Shown here: in pieces, positions 33,580 to 42,287 of the stretch
Position numbering within the stretch: the stretch's first letter is position 1
Layout: each line of letters starts with the position of its first letter
From: AV40 sp035568175
Lineage (GTDB): Bacteria; Verrucomicrobiota; Verrucomicrobiia; Chthoniobacterales; UBA10450
Direction: 5' to 3'
Assembly (NCBI GenBank): GCA_035568175.1
Contig: DATMON010000018.1
Span: 186,001-250,000, forward strand
Length of the DNA stretch: 64,000 nucleotides
Position numbers and translations under genes: made by a program
Notes under the pieces: model-generated
Told to the model about the DNA's origin: nothing
Databases searched by the model: none
What the model saw: the letters and a program-made list of their open reading frames with translations, nothing else

Positions 33580-33589
33580 CGCACAACAG

Positions 33590-33730
33590 TTCGCGGGGCG
33601 CGAGCGATGCCGTTGTGCGTGGTGCACTAGCGGGAGCGTAACGCTTCAACGTCCGCCGTCAGCGTTTACGCTCCCGCTAGTGCATCTTTTTGTTCCCTGG
33701 TTTTCGGTTTACCGCAGAGCGGTATGATTC
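33590..33730. repeat. Pair of composite repeats in inverted orientation
   Basis: The left copy has GCGCGAGCGATGCCG and then GTGCACTAGCGGGAGCGTAA (33622-33641). The right copy (33662-33730), on the other strand, has the ACCGCTCTGCGGT hairpin, then AGGGAACA, then ATGCACTAGCGGGAGCGTAA. The two 23-bp arms (33622-33644 and 33662-33684) can pair into a long hairpin with a 17-base loop. The same modules occur at 39.1, 40.0 and 63.2-63.5 kb. Confidence 0.75.
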
Positions 33731-33763
33731 AGTTTTTCAGCATCTCAGCTTTCTACGAAGTGT

Positions 33764-33782
33764 ATAGATCTCACCCCCGTTC
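33764..33782. repeat. AGAT-TGACCCC motif copy
   Basis: TATAGATCTCACCCCCGTT, one of at least seven copies of (T)AGAT(A/C/G)TGACCCCG(T/C)TTC in gaps of this window: 35154, 40088, 42522, 45053, 50245 and 51648. Confidence 0.5.
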
Positions 33783-33795
33783 TCCCGTTCCCGTT

Positions 33796-34263
33796 TCAGG
33801 CTATTCGCGAAAAGGTATTGGTGCGCGTTATCGGTATACCATCGAGCGTGGTGGTCTGTAGTTGGACGATTAGTTCGTCACCCGTCACCCGCACATTTCT
33901 GACATAAGTGTCGCCAATATTAGCCGGAGAAATCGCACCTTCCAGACGCGTCGTGAGAGCGCCGTTGACTTCATCTACGCTATAGACGCCGAAGTAAGCA
34001 TCGTATCCGTTTACACGGGCAGTGTTATTTCTCGCCTGGACTGGCTGCAGCACCGTTTCCTCCGCCGAACGATCGCGCTTCATGAACTGGGCTGAGAAAT
34101 GCGTTTTCCCAAAGCAAAGAATGCCGAGCGGGTTCGGGCCAAGAAACGGATCGATGTGGACCTTACCGGTCGCATCGATATCTTCGCGCGACTTGAGTTT
34201 CCAAATGCCGACAATCGCCGTCGCGAGTTTCGCGGTTGCCGATGGAAGAGAACTTTTCTTCAT
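33796..34263 (-). CDS. Lipocalin-like domain protein
   Basis: 155 residues from the ATG at 34263, whose ATGA overlaps the stop of the upstream membrane-protein gene. The pattern KLATAIVGIWKLKSREDIDA ... GILCFGKTHFSAQFMKRDR is that of small lipocalin-like proteins (a G.W.L near the start and beta strands throughout). These bind small hydrophobic ligands or act as isomerases. No signal peptide is visible, so the location is probably cytoplasmic. Coupled translation suggests a shared role with the membrane protein. Confidence 0.7.
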   Translation of the reverse strand: MKKSSLPSATAKLATAIVGIWKLKSREDIDATGKVHIDPFLGPNPLGILCFGKTHFSAQFMKRDRSAEETVLQPVQARNNTARVNGYDAYFGVYSVDEVNGALTTRLEGAISPANIGDTYVRNVRVTGDELIVQLQTTTLDGIPITRTNTFSRIA

Positions 34264-34973
34264 CTGACCTCCCCGGTCCGGAGACCTTCTGCCGCCGGAA
34301 TGAGAAAGGTTGCCGCGCATAGAAACACAAAAACCGCGACGGCGCCGATCCACTCCCAAAAGCCAAGGTGCCAAAACACCGAGTGACGAAGCGCGTGCCT
34401 GATTGGGTATGAGAGCCTCGGATAAAACCGCGAGAGCAGGAGCAAAGCTTCACTGCAAATTACTCCCGTTAGCGGTAACACAGTTACGGCCGCCCAGATC
34501 CAAAACAATGATCGCGGCAAAGCGCGGCCACTTCCTTTCCAGGCGCACCAGCACCCACTCAACATCCCGATTGCTAAGAATCCCGCCGATGATCGCGCGA
34601 GAAACTCGTGGAACCGCCGGATGCCTAAGGTCGCATGGACGTGTTGTGGCACGACGAAACAATCGGCGATCAGCGCAACGATTCCCAACACGAACGCGAC
34701 GCCGGCCATGCGCGCTCCAATTCTTGCTACCGGGGCAAGGCCTCGGTTCAGGTGTTGAGCGAATGGGAGCATGAACAATCCGGTCAGGATCAATCCGCAG
34801 GCAGCAATCCGGTAGTGTTGTGGATTATCGCGTGGAGAAATAAGGTTGGAAATTACGCGGTAGCGCCAGTCATAACCTTTCGGAAACATCGATGCACTGA
34901 AGGCCAGGACCCCAAAGAACGAAATAACGATCAGGCAAAGCAAAACGATCAGTCCGGATCTGCGTCGAAACAT
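34260..34973 (-). CDS. DUF998-like polytopic membrane protein
   Basis: 237 residues with about six membrane helices. MFPKGYDWRYRVISNLISPR, in the first external loop, resembles the S.L.. segment after helix 1 of DUF998 proteins, and the later HEFLARSSAGFLAIG also fits. Function unknown. Its stop codon overlaps the start of the lipocalin-like gene (ATGA). Confidence 0.65.
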   Translation of the reverse strand: MFRRRSGLIVLLCLIVISFFGVLAFSASMFPKGYDWRYRVISNLISPRDNPQHYRIAACGLILTGLFMLPFAQHLNRGLAPVARIGARMAGVAFVLGIVALIADCFVVPQHVHATLGIRRFHEFLARSSAGFLAIGMLSGCWCAWKGSGRALPRSLFWIWAAVTVLPLTGVICSEALLLLSRFYPRLSYPIRHALRHSVFWHLGFWEWIGAVAVFVFLCAATFLIPAAEGLRTGEVR

Positions 34974-35340
34974 TCAGGCGAAACGCTCTCGCAGGCTTCG
35001 AATGCCTGCAACTGATTCCTGATTCAAAGCAAATATCAAATGTTTGGGACGTGGCGATGCTTTACGTCCTGAAGATCTGACCCGCTTCTTGCCGGTCTTC
35101 GCCAATCACCAACAACCATTAACGAATAACTCACGAGCGCGTCGCCCGCGTCGTTAGATATGACCCCGTTTCTTTCCCCCCAAATTCAAACAGAAGACAA
35201 CAAAGAAAACCAAGTCTTCGTTAGCTTCGTTTCCTTTTGTTAAATGCGGTGGTAGTCAGTTGGGGGTCGGTTGTCCGTAGTCAGTGGTCAGTTGTCCCAT
35301 TAACCATTAACTAATAACAAAGAACCGCGGCGCAGCTGCG
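34974..35340. repeat. Repeat-rich gap between convergent-free minus-strand genes
   Basis: No gene seen. It holds AACAACC-ATTAACG-AATAACT heptamers (35109-35134), an AGATATGACCCCGTTTC motif (35154-35172), GTAGTCAG/TGGTCAG arrays (about 35250-35297) and a second ATTAACC-ATTAACT-AATAACA array (35299-35320). Confidence 0.65.
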
Positions 35341-37122
35341 TCACGGCTCCGCGGCGGGAACGACGCGTGGTTTGAGCGCATCCTGCATAAAGTCGCCAGC
35401 GTCCTTGCGAAATTGCAGCAGAGACGGGTGATTGATGTAGATCATGTGACCGGCTTCGTAAAAGGTCAGCCGGAAATTTCCACGGATGCTCGGGTCGAGT
35501 TGCATTCCGTGCAGGACGTTCTCGGCCGCATAATAAGGCGTAGCGAGATCGTAATAGCCGCAGCAGACCCAGAGCTTCAAATAGGGATTGCGGCTCATCG
35601 CCTTCTTCAAATCTTCGGCGACATCGAGATACTGGTTTTGGGCAACGCTCGCGTAGTTCCAAGGGCGAACGTCGGCGATCATTTCGTAGGGCAAATCGCT
35701 CTCGAACTTTAGCTCGCGCCGCAAGTAATCGTTCATCATCGCGCTGTAAGGACCGAGCACAGCTTCGTAGCTCGGATCGAAATCGATCTCTTCGGTGCCC
35801 GGCTCGTAGCGAATGCCGGTGAAACGCGCGTCGTAGCGGCCGATGGAACGGTTCCTATCCTTGAGCAAATCGAAGAAGAACCGCCGCGCCGGGATGCGGA
35901 AATTCCATTGGGCGATTGTGTCTGCCGGTAAACCGGTCAGCCGCGCCAGATTGCTCGCCAGTTCTTTGCCTTGATTTCCCTCGAGCTGATCGCCGCGATT
36001 CAGTGCAAGCAGGTACTGGTTGGACGCGAAATTTTCGCTTTCTCGCAGCACGTCGGCCAGTGGTTTATTCTGCAAATCCTGCTGCAATTTTTTGTGGTAC
36101 CACGCCGCGGCGGTGTAACTCGGCAGATACAGCGGATAGGGCCGGTCGTTGCCCGGCGCGAAGCGGATCGAAGAAAAATCGAGCACGCTCGATACCAGGA
36201 TGATTCCATTGACGTAGAAGCCGTAGCGCTCCTGCAAATAATCGCTCAAGCCCGCAGCGCGCGTGGTGCCGTAGCTCTCGCCGATGATGAATTTCGGCGA
36301 CGCCCAGCGCGCGCTTCGCGAAGTGTAAAGCCGAATGAAATCGCCGACGCTCGCGAGATCTTCCTTGAAGCCGTGAAACTGCTTTGGGTCTTCCCCCGGT
36401 ACGCTGCGGCTGTAACCGGTGGAGACTGGATCGATGAAGACCAAATCGGTGGAATCGAGCCAGGTCGCTTCGTTGTCCACCAGATGATACGGCGCGAGCG
36501 GCGCTTCTCCCCGCTCGGTTAATTCCGTGCGCCGCGGTCCAAGCGCTCCCAGATGCAACCACACGCTGGCCGAACCCGGCCCGCCGTTGAATGAAAACGT
36601 GATCGGTCGCTTTGAGGGATCGTTGCCGATATCGGTGCGCGTGTAGGCGACATAAAAAACCTTCGCCTTTTGCTTCGGCTCATCTTTGTCTTTGTCCTTC
36701 TCTTTCGATTTCTCGGATTCTTTCGCTGGCGGAGGCGGTGGCGACTGCCCCGGCTCGCGCGATTTCTCCTCGTCGCCTCCTTCCGGCTTTTTCTTCTCGC
36801 TCCAATCGCGCATCACCATGTAACCCGCCGTCGCGCGGTAGCGAATCGTCTTCCCTCCGACGGTGAGCGTGTGGTCGGTCACGCTCGGCGGCTGCTCCTT
36901 TTCCTCCTCTTTACTTTTGTCCTTATCGCGATCCTTCTCGTCTTTGCTGCTGACGGCGGTCGCTTCCGCGTCGGTTTGTGTCTCCTTGCCTGGTTTCACT
37001 TTCAGTTCGCCCGGCACCGGTTTGCCTGTTTGCGCGCGGGCAAAAGGCGCGGCGGCAAAACAAAAAATGGCGACCAGAGCGGCCGCGTAAACGCAGGAAC
37101 GAAGAAAAGATTTCAGCATCAT
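35341..37122 (-). CDS. S10-family serine carboxypeptidase-like protein, exported
   Basis: 593 residues from the ATG at 37122 (MMLKSFLRSCVYAAALVA); signal peptide ends near FARAQ. A charged region rich in Lys/Glu/Asp (about 30-70 and again near 110-145, KESEKSKEKDKDKDEPKQK) precedes the alpha/beta-hydrolase core. Motifs: ITFSFNGGPGSASVWLHLGA (oxyanion hole), FIIGESYGTTRAAGL (catalytic Ser), CCGYYDLATPYYA (Asp) and FYEAGHMIYINHPSLL (His). S10 enzymes remove C-terminal residues at acidic pH. The protein should work outside the cytoplasm. Confidence 0.9.
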   Translation of the reverse strand: MMLKSFLRSCVYAAALVAIFCFAAAPFARAQTGKPVPGELKVKPGKETQTDAEATAVSSKDEKDRDKDKSKEEEKEQPPSVTDHTLTVGGKTIRYRATAGYMVMRDWSEKKKPEGGDEEKSREPGQSPPPPPAKESEKSKEKDKDKDEPKQKAKVFYVAYTRTDIGNDPSKRPITFSFNGGPGSASVWLHLGALGPRRTELTERGEAPLAPYHLVDNEATWLDSTDLVFIDPVSTGYSRSVPGEDPKQFHGFKEDLASVGDFIRLYTSRSARWASPKFIIGESYGTTRAAGLSDYLQERYGFYVNGIILVSSVLDFSSIRFAPGNDRPYPLYLPSYTAAAWYHKKLQQDLQNKPLADVLRESENFASNQYLLALNRGDQLEGNQGKELASNLARLTGLPADTIAQWNFRIPARRFFFDLLKDRNRSIGRYDARFTGIRYEPGTEEIDFDPSYEAVLGPYSAMMNDYLRRELKFESDLPYEMIADVRPWNYASVAQNQYLDVAEDLKKAMSRNPYLKLWVCCGYYDLATPYYAAENVLHGMQLDPSIRGNFRLTFYEAGHMIYINHPSLLQFRKDAGDFMQDALKPRVVPAAEP

Positions 37123-37140
37123 CTCGTCACAATAATGCAA

Positions 37141-37200
37141 CGGTTCGCAGGGCGCGAACTCTACGGCGGGAGTGCGGGCACTGCGATTGGGAATCGCAGC
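37141..37200. repeat. Dispersed repeat: TACGGCGGGAG plus CTGCGATTGGGAATCGCAG hairpin
   Basis: TTCGCAGGGCGCGAACTCTA runs into CGGCGGGAG and then the hairpin CTGCGATTGGGAATCGCAG. A second copy at 38629-38717 has the same order, and partial copies occur at 39170, 62600 and 63353. Confidence 0.7.
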
Positions 37201-37371
37201 GTCGGTGGGAACCGTGTTTCAGCGTTTTCTTCTCAACTCCCTTGTCGCGCCGTAGCCTTGGCGAAGGCGGATCAACGTCTCAACTTCCGCTTTCCGCTTT
37301 CAGTTGCCAGTAGTCCCTGGTCCGGTTCCGCTTGTTTGGGCACGCGTGATGCTCGAATAAAATGCAATCCC

Positions 37372-37749
37372 GTGACAAAACCATTGAACATTCTTAGCGT
37401 TGATGACGAGTTTCGCGTCGCGCATGCCGTGGCGTTCGCGCTGAGTAATTCTGAGCGAAAACTGACCCTCGCGTTTAGCGCCGACGAGGCGCTAGCCAAA
37501 GTAAGCAACCATTCCGAGTCTTTTGATGTGGTCATTGTCGATCACAAAATGCCGAGAGTGTCCGGAATTGAGTTAGTTCAACGTCTTCGCGCGGTGCAGT
37601 TTGGTGGGAAGATTGTTGTTTTGTCCGCGCACCTGACCGACGAAAATCGGCGCGCCTACGCCGAACTCAATGTGAACACGATGATAGCCAAACCGTTTGA
37701 CGTCCACGAACTTCGCGGATTGGTCGACTCTTTAGCCGACGTCGCCTAA
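37372..37749 (+). CDS. Stand-alone response-regulator receiver domain
   Basis: 125 residues from the GTG at 37372; the longer upstream frame is only antisense to the S10 peptidase gene. Receiver features: acidic pair in ILSVDDEFR, phospho-acceptor Asp in VVIVDHKMPRVSG (about 55), Ser in IVVLSAH, Lys in TMIAKPFD. No output domain. The partner kinase is not in the window. Confidence 0.85.
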   Translation: MTKPLNILSVDDEFRVAHAVAFALSNSERKLTLAFSADEALAKVSNHSESFDVVIVDHKMPRVSGIELVQRLRAVQFGGKIVVLSAHLTDENRRAYAELNVNTMIAKPFDVHELRGLVDSLADVA

Positions 37750-37765
37750 GAAGGCTCCTGCTAAG

Positions 37766-37841
37766 TCTCTCAACACCTCAACTGCTCAACTTCTTCCTCA
37801 ACGCCTCAACTTCTGATTTCAGCTTTCAGTTTTCAGCGTTT
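37766..37841. repeat. TCAACNN and TTCAGNN arrays
   Basis: CTCAACACCTCAACTGCTCA-type units at 7-9 base spacing are followed by TTCAGCT-TTCAGTT-TTCAGCG heptamers. The array runs straight into the 37839-37922 module. Confidence 0.65.
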
Positions 37842-37922
37842 GTATCTCGGCCGCTCCCGCTGCGCTCGACCGCTACCTCGCGGCTTTACCGGCCATGTCA
37901 CTCATCCCAGGTCGCTCCATTC
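37839..37922. repeat. Dispersed 80-bp module, copy 1
   Basis: TTTGTATCTCGGCCGCTCCC through GGCCATGTCACTCATCCCAG to GTCGCTCCATTC. The second copy, at 44914-44996, has the same order with a few substitutions. A shortened relative lies near 28650. Confidence 0.7.
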
Positions 37923-37995
37923 AGCTTTCTCTTCTCCGCTGGTCAACTTCTTGTTGCGCTTCGCTCTTCGCCCTTACCGTGCTTGATTCAAATTT

Positions 37996-38685
37996 ATGGA
38001 CCGATTCATCGATGTTGCCGTCGAGCAATTCGCTCGTGATCACACCGAGCCCGAAACCGATTTGTACACTCGTCTTCGAGAAGAAACTTATCGGTCGATG
38101 GAGTCCCCTCAGATGCAGGTCGACCTAATCGAAGGTCGTTTTCTCAAAATGTTGGTCCGTCTGACCGGCGCCCGGCTCGTTCTCGAGCTCGGAATGTTCA
38201 CCGGCTACAGCGCCCTGATGATGGCTGAAGGTTTACCGGAGGGCGGTCGTCTGGTCACGTGTGAAATCGACCCAAAAGCCGAGGCGATTGCCCGACGCTA
38301 CTTCGCGGAAAGCCCGCACGCCGATAAAATCACGATCCGAATGGGACCTGCGTTGGACACTATCAAGACATTAACCGACCCGCTCGATTTGGTTTTTATC
38401 GATGCCGACAAGTCTAACTACGCCAATTATTACGAAGCGTGCCTGCCGTTGCTCAAGCCGGGCGGACTGATCGTGGCCGACAATGTCCTGTGGAGCGGCA
38501 AAGTCCTGCATCCGACCGACGATAATGACCATGCCATCGTTGCCTTTAACCGTTTGGTCGAGTCCGACCCGCGAGTTGAGAATGTCTGCCTGACCGTGCG
38601 AGACGGTATGATGCTGGCCTGGAAACGGGCGTTCGCGGGAGCGAACTTTACGGCGGGAGGTGCCGAGCAGAGCGAGCGCTCCTAG
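37996..38685 (+). CDS. Class I SAM-dependent O-methyltransferase
   Basis: 229 residues of the catechol/caffeoyl-CoA O-methyltransferase type. Motifs: VLELGMFTGYSALMMAEGLP (SAM site), LVTCEIDPKAEAIARRYF, LDLVFIDADKSNYANYYE (metal-binding Asp and catalytic Lys) and GGLIVADNVLWSGKV. These soluble enzymes methylate hydroxyls of catechols or similar small molecules using Mg2+. The normal family end is near DGMMLAWKR. The last 17 codons (from 38629) are read out of a dispersed repeat and supply AFAGANFTAGGAEQSERS, so the C-terminus is repeat-derived. Confidence 0.9.
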   Translation: MDRFIDVAVEQFARDHTEPETDLYTRLREETYRSMESPQMQVDLIEGRFLKMLVRLTGARLVLELGMFTGYSALMMAEGLPEGGRLVTCEIDPKAEAIARRYFAESPHADKITIRMGPALDTIKTLTDPLDLVFIDADKSNYANYYEACLPLLKPGGLIVADNVLWSGKVLHPTDDNDHAIVAFNRLVESDPRVENVCLTVRDGMMLAWKRAFAGANFTAGGAEQSERS

Positions 38686-38717
38686 GAAAGCCGGGCGCTG
38701 CGATCGGGAATCGCAGG
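38629..38717. repeat. Dispersed repeat overlapping the O-methyltransferase 3' end
   Basis: GTTCGCGGGAGCGAACTTTA continues with CGGCGGGAGG and ends with CTGCGATCGGGAATCGCAG, matching 37141-37200. The methyltransferase stop codon (38683-38685) is inside it. Confidence 0.75.
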
Positions 38718-38834
38718 GTAGATGCCGTCGACTCAGTTTTGGTGAAAGCCGAGGCTTTCAGCATTGCAGCTGTCAGCGCTTGCCACGTTCTACGTGGTTT
38801 CAGCTTTCCTAGGCCCGACCCGATTTACTCGTCC

Positions 38835-39035
38835 CTATCGTTTACCGCGGCGACCGACGCCTTTTCCGAGCGCCAACAGCCCGCCTAAAAGGGCAATCAC
38901 TTCCATGATTTCTTTTCGATTCTCGTAAACAAACTTGGCGACGTCTTTCGCTTTCTTGGAACCGGTCGACGCGAAATCTTTCAGCCGCGATTTGTTCGAC
39001 TTCGCCTTCGGAGGGTGCCGGCGCTTTTTACTCAT
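38835..39035 (-). CDS. Small basic single-helix protein
   Basis: 66 residues from the ATG at 39035 (MSKKRRHPPKAKSNKSRLKD). The first half is very basic, and the second has one hydrophobic helix (EVIALLGGLLALGKG) and a basic end. No family recognised. It may be a membrane-bound nucleoid- or stress-related protein, but that is speculation. Confidence 0.55.
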   Translation of the reverse strand: MSKKRRHPPKAKSNKSRLKDFASTGSKKAKDVAKFVYENRKEIMEVIALLGGLLALGKGVGRRGKR

Positions 39036-39104
39036 GCTCTTATTCTGCACAGCACAGCTTAGTTCATGGCAAAACCAATTCCATTTCAGAATGTCAGCGG
39101 TTCC

Positions 39105-39193
39105 CAGGCGCGAGCGATGCCGCTCTGCGGCAATCTAATATTAAGGGAACATTCTGCGCGACCTAGCGGGTGCGTAACTTTACGGCGGGAGGG
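39105..39193. repeat. Composite repeat copy
   Basis: GCGCGAGCGATGCCGCTCTG continues with CGGCAAT, AGGGAACA, CTAGCGGGTGCGTAAC and TTTACGGCGGGAG. All main modules of the family are present in one orientation. Confidence 0.7.
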
Positions 39194-39221
39194 CCGCTGA
39201 CCTCTGTCCTCCAGTCCCCGG

Positions 39222-39368
39222 TCAGAGCCCTCGTCTGCCTTGGAGCAGATTAATGATCACGATGATGAGGGCAATCACGAGGAGGAGATGGATTAGACCG
39301 CCACCAACGTGGCCGAGGAAGCCGAGAAGCCAGAGCACAACCAGGATAACAATAATAGTCCAGAGCAT
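39222..39368 (-). CDS. lmo0937-type small membrane protein
   Basis: 48 residues from the ATG at 39368 (MLWTIIVILVVLWLLGFLGH). Two hydrophobic helices separated by HVGGG, ending INLLQGRRGL. This matches the short lmo0937-family proteins, common and uncharacterised, often stress-induced. The longer frame from 39410 adds an unlikely leader. Confidence 0.75.
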   Translation of the reverse strand: MLWTIIVILVVLWLLGFLGHVGGGLIHLLLVIALIIVIINLLQGRRGL

Positions 39369-39503
39369 GGTGTTCCTTTCGATTGACTGAGTTGGCCGGT
39401 ATTGCGACACAACGTCGTGGTTCGATCAAGCAAAAGATCGCTCCCCGGTCCCGCTCGACACATGTCACATGCCACTCGTCGCTTCTTGGGCTAGCATCAA
39501 CTT

Positions 39504-39986
39504 ATGCCGAAAGAATATTCCGCTCCGCCGCCGATGACGATTGATCCCAACAAGCAGTACTCCGCCACGTTTAAGACATCGCGGGGAGAAATTGTGTGCG
39601 ACCTCTTCGCTAAAGACGCTCCAAAAACGGTTAACAACTTCGTTTTTCTCGCCCGCGAAAAGTTTTACGACGGCACAGTCTTTCATCGGGTGCTCGCCAA
39701 CTTCATGGTCCAGGGCGGCGACCCGACCGGGACCGGGCGCGGCGGTCCGGGTTATCGATTCGAAGACGAAGTGAAAAACAACCCGCGCAAACATCAGGTG
39801 GGCAGCTTGTCCATGGCCAACGCCGGCCCGAACACCAACGGCAGCCAATTTTTCATCACCCACGTCGCGACCGATTGGTTGAACGGCAAACACACCGTGT
39901 TTGGCCAGGTCCGAAGCGGGCAAGAAATCGTTAACGCGATCCGTCAAGGCGACGAGCTAATCGCCGTGACGATTAGCGAGCAATAG
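39504..39986 (+). CDS. Cyclophilin-type peptidyl-prolyl cis-trans isomerase
   Basis: 160 residues, no signal peptide. Cyclophilin signature residues are present: VFHRVLANFMVQGGDPTGTG (active-site Arg and the FMVQGGD block), SLSMANAGPNTNGSQFFITH (the NTNGSQFFI block) and LNGKHTVFGQV. It catalyses proline isomerisation during protein folding in the cytoplasm. Confidence 0.95.
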   Translation: MPKEYSAPPPMTIDPNKQYSATFKTSRGEIVCDLFAKDAPKTVNNFVFLAREKFYDGTVFHRVLANFMVQGGDPTGTGRGGPGYRFEDEVKNNPRKHQVGSLSMANAGPNTNGSQFFITHVATDWLNGKHTVFGQVRSGQEIVNAIRQGDELIAVTISEQ

Positions 39987-40009
39987 CGCACGCGCCAGAT
40001 TACGATTCA

Positions 40010-40107
40010 GCTTGATGCACTAGCGGGAGCGTAACCCCTCGACGCTTGAACCGTGTAACGCTTCAGCGCTTCAACGTCCGCGAAGCATTAGATCTGACCC
40101 CGTTTCC
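40010..40107. repeat. Composite-repeat fragment, TTCAACG array and TGACCCCG motif
   Basis: GATGCACTAGCGGGAGCGTA at 40015-40034, then CGCTTCAGCGCTTCAACGTC units, then TTAGATCTGACCCCGTTTC at 40088. A nearly identical array-to-motif junction (CAACGTCCGCGAAGCGTTAG) is at 42505-42539. Confidence 0.65.
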
Positions 40108-40131
40108 CGTGCTGACAGCAGTCTTTGCTTT

Positions 40132-40743
40132 TCACGTCCGCCTTTCTTCAATCTCGCGTAACAGTTTTGCCTGGTCCTTCGTCCGTTTCAGTTCGGTATC
40201 TGCGAGCTTTTCCCATGAGAACCAGCATCCCGCGGCCAGCAACAGTAATATTGGCGTGACAACCATCGAAAGGTGGCTGGAACTCACCGCCGATAAGTTA
40301 CCCACACGCGTCAGCACTTCTGGTCGCGAGAAGAGCAGGACGTTCATACTTACGGCAAGCAGTAGAAAATTGAGAATCCAACCGCGACAGATCCGTTGCC
40401 GACTCCGGCTGTAATCGAATTGCGTCGCAAAGTAGGGCGACTTGGCCAACACATATCCGCGCGTGCTTAAACATTCATCCTCGGTCGGAAAATGTCGAAG
40501 GCGCTGCCGCTCGCTTCGGAGAAAATGAAGGAGGCTGTCCGCGACGCGGTCAGTGATGATTCCGAGAAGATAGATAGCGACGATCGCTGGCAAAATAGCA
40601 GCCGGAGTCGAAAGCAACTTCTTCACGAAGGCGGCGTCGTAGCCAAGCGCAGCACACACGAACAATGCCAGCCAGCCAGCGGCTCCGACGCCAATCACCA
40701 GCAACTCAACGAAGAGGTTCGTAGTATTCACGCCGGATGACAC
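40132..40743 (-). CDS. Polytopic membrane protein, unknown
   Basis: 203 residues from a GTG start. Hydrophobic helices near 12-32, 45-65, 125-142 and 155-175 flank a cytoplasmic, Arg-rich middle (FLRSERQRLRHFPTEDECLS). The C-terminal 30 residues are charged and helical (ELKRTKDQAKLLREIEERRT). No family recognised. Confidence 0.6.
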   Translation of the reverse strand: MSSGVNTTNLFVELLVIGVGAAGWLALFVCAALGYDAAFVKKLLSTPAAILPAIVAIYLLGIITDRVADSLLHFLRSERQRLRHFPTEDECLSTRGYVLAKSPYFATQFDYSRSRQRICRGWILNFLLLAVSMNVLLFSRPEVLTRVGNLSAVSSSHLSMVVTPILLLLAAGCWFSWEKLADTELKRTKDQAKLLREIEERRT

Positions 40744-40859
40744 GTCTAAGGGTGTCGTTTAACAACAAACTGGGTTTGTTGCACGGCAAAAGAATCGGAA
40801 AGCGTTCTTACCAATCGCTGCATTATAAGGACAGCGCCATTTCGCGTTTATTGTCCGTC

Positions 40860-42287
40860 TTACGCCGCAGAATTTTGCGCTTTCTTTTTGTCCAGAAATT
40901 TTTGGACGCTTTGCTGGGCGCTACGAACTAAACCGAGGTCTAAATAGCCCAGGGCCAATACTGGGAAAAAAGGTGCCACGAACCATCGCGCACGGGCGGC
41001 TGTAGATAGAACTGTCGGCGCGTTAAGATCTGTCTGTGTTTCGAGGTAATGGGCCATCATTATTAGCGCCACTTGATGTGCGTTCTTTTGCTTCGACGCC
41101 TGTTCATCCAGAGCCGCGTCCGGGGGCTTTGATTGTTCCGCAGTTAGCGTGATCGCGGTAGGTGTATCGGTTCGAGGAGAATCCCAGTCACTACAAATCG
41201 CGGACGCAAAGCTAGTTGCTTGTTTCGCGCGCTCGCCAAGAGGGTCGAGGTTCCACTTCTCGCAGAGATACTTCAGGAAACTCGTGTGATCCATTTGTTG
41301 AGAAAGCACGCTCGCCTCGACCCACGGTGATATGAGGAGCGCCGGCACTCGAACCCCTAGCTGTTTAAAGCAATCAGCAGTGGAACAGTCATCTGGTGGA
41401 ACAGCCGCAGGCGGAATCACGTGATCATAAAATCCACCGTGCTCATCATAGAAAATTACCAACAACGTCGAATTCCAAACCTCGCTGCTGCGAATCGCGT
41501 TGTAGACGTCGGCGATCAGTTGCTGTGCCTTCATGATATCGTGCGGCGGATGGTCGTCGTTCTGGTCCTCTCCGTTGTAGCGCGGCTCGATGTAAGTGAA
41601 GGGCTTTAAAGTTTCGGATTTCTGAACGTCGCGATAAAAATCTTCGATCTGGAAATAGCGCGCCGAATTCTGAGGTTCCCGCTGACGCCAAAAAACAAGG
41701 GATTGCGGCAAGTCATGATAGTAAATCCGCCAATCGATTTCCGCGTCATTTAGGCGATCGAAAATTGTCGGCTGGGTTTGCTCCAAGTAGCCAAAAAGAT
41801 CGGCCTTATGGGTGCCGTCATCGGGCATGTCGGTGCGACCGGAGGACGTTCCGCTCAAGGCAAAGAATCGGTTTGGCCAGGTTGGTCCTGGCACTGAAGC
41901 GAACCAGTGATCGCACACCGTGAAACTTCTTCCCAGAGTGTGAAGAGCTGGCAGGAAATCCAATGGATAGCACCCCATGATAAATTGTCTTTGTTCGGCC
42001 GTAGCGTCCGGGAACATCGACACGAAATCCTGCACGAATCCGCCGTTGTTGCCGGCTAACTGTCGCGCCACATGGTCGACCTCATGGTGCGGATCGAGAA
42101 TCACCTGCCGCTCTTGTGTTTCTTTTTGGAAGAATGGCTGGTTCTTATCGTCGTAATTTACGCCCGGCTTGTCTTTGTTGACGCCCTCCATCTGCGGAAA
42201 CACCGCCTTCAGACTGCCCATCATCTGGTCAAAAGAATGATTTTCGAGCTGGAGCAGAACCACATGTTCGATTGGATCTTTGGTCAT
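40860..42287 (-). CDS. AcpA/phospholipase C-type phosphoesterase
   Basis: 475 residues. The start HVVLLQLENHSFDQMMGSL is the conserved N-terminal block of the phosphoesterase family that includes acid phosphatase AcpA and non-haemolytic phospholipases C; Glu and Asn/Ser here coordinate metal. Further blocks: SVPGPTWPNRFFALSGTSSG, DIMKAQQLIADVYNAIRSSE, and LLVIFYDEHGGFYDHVIPP. The C-terminal 120 residues contain a hydrophobic patch but no clear anchor. No signal peptide is seen, unusual for the family. It should hydrolyse a phosphomonoester or phosphodiester. Confidence 0.88.
   Translation of the reverse strand: MTKDPIEHVVLLQLENHSFDQMMGSLKAVFPQMEGVNKDKPGVNYDDKNQPFFQKETQERQVILDPHHEVDHVARQLAGNNGGFVQDFVSMFPDATAEQRQFIMGCYPLDFLPALHTLGRSFTVCDHWFASVPGPTWPNRFFALSGTSSGRTDMPDDGTHKADLFGYLEQTQPTIFDRLNDAEIDWRIYYHDLPQSLVFWRQREPQNSARYFQIEDFYRDVQKSETLKPFTYIEPRYNGEDQNDDHPPHDIMKAQQLIADVYNAIRSSEVWNSTLLVIFYDEHGGFYDHVIPPAAVPPDDCSTADCFKQLGVRVPALLISPWVEASVLSQQMDHTSFLKYLCEKWNLDPLGERAKQATSFASAICSDWDSPRTDTPTAITLTAEQSKPPDAALDEQASKQKNAHQVALIMMAHYLETQTDLNAPTVLSTAARARWFVAPFFPVLALGYLDLGLVRSAQQSVQKFLDKKKAQNSAA

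Noticed and set aside
36670..37371. Frame extension upstream of the receiver domain
   Set aside because: It is antisense to the S10 peptidase gene and low-complexity; the GTG at 37372 fits the receiver family start.
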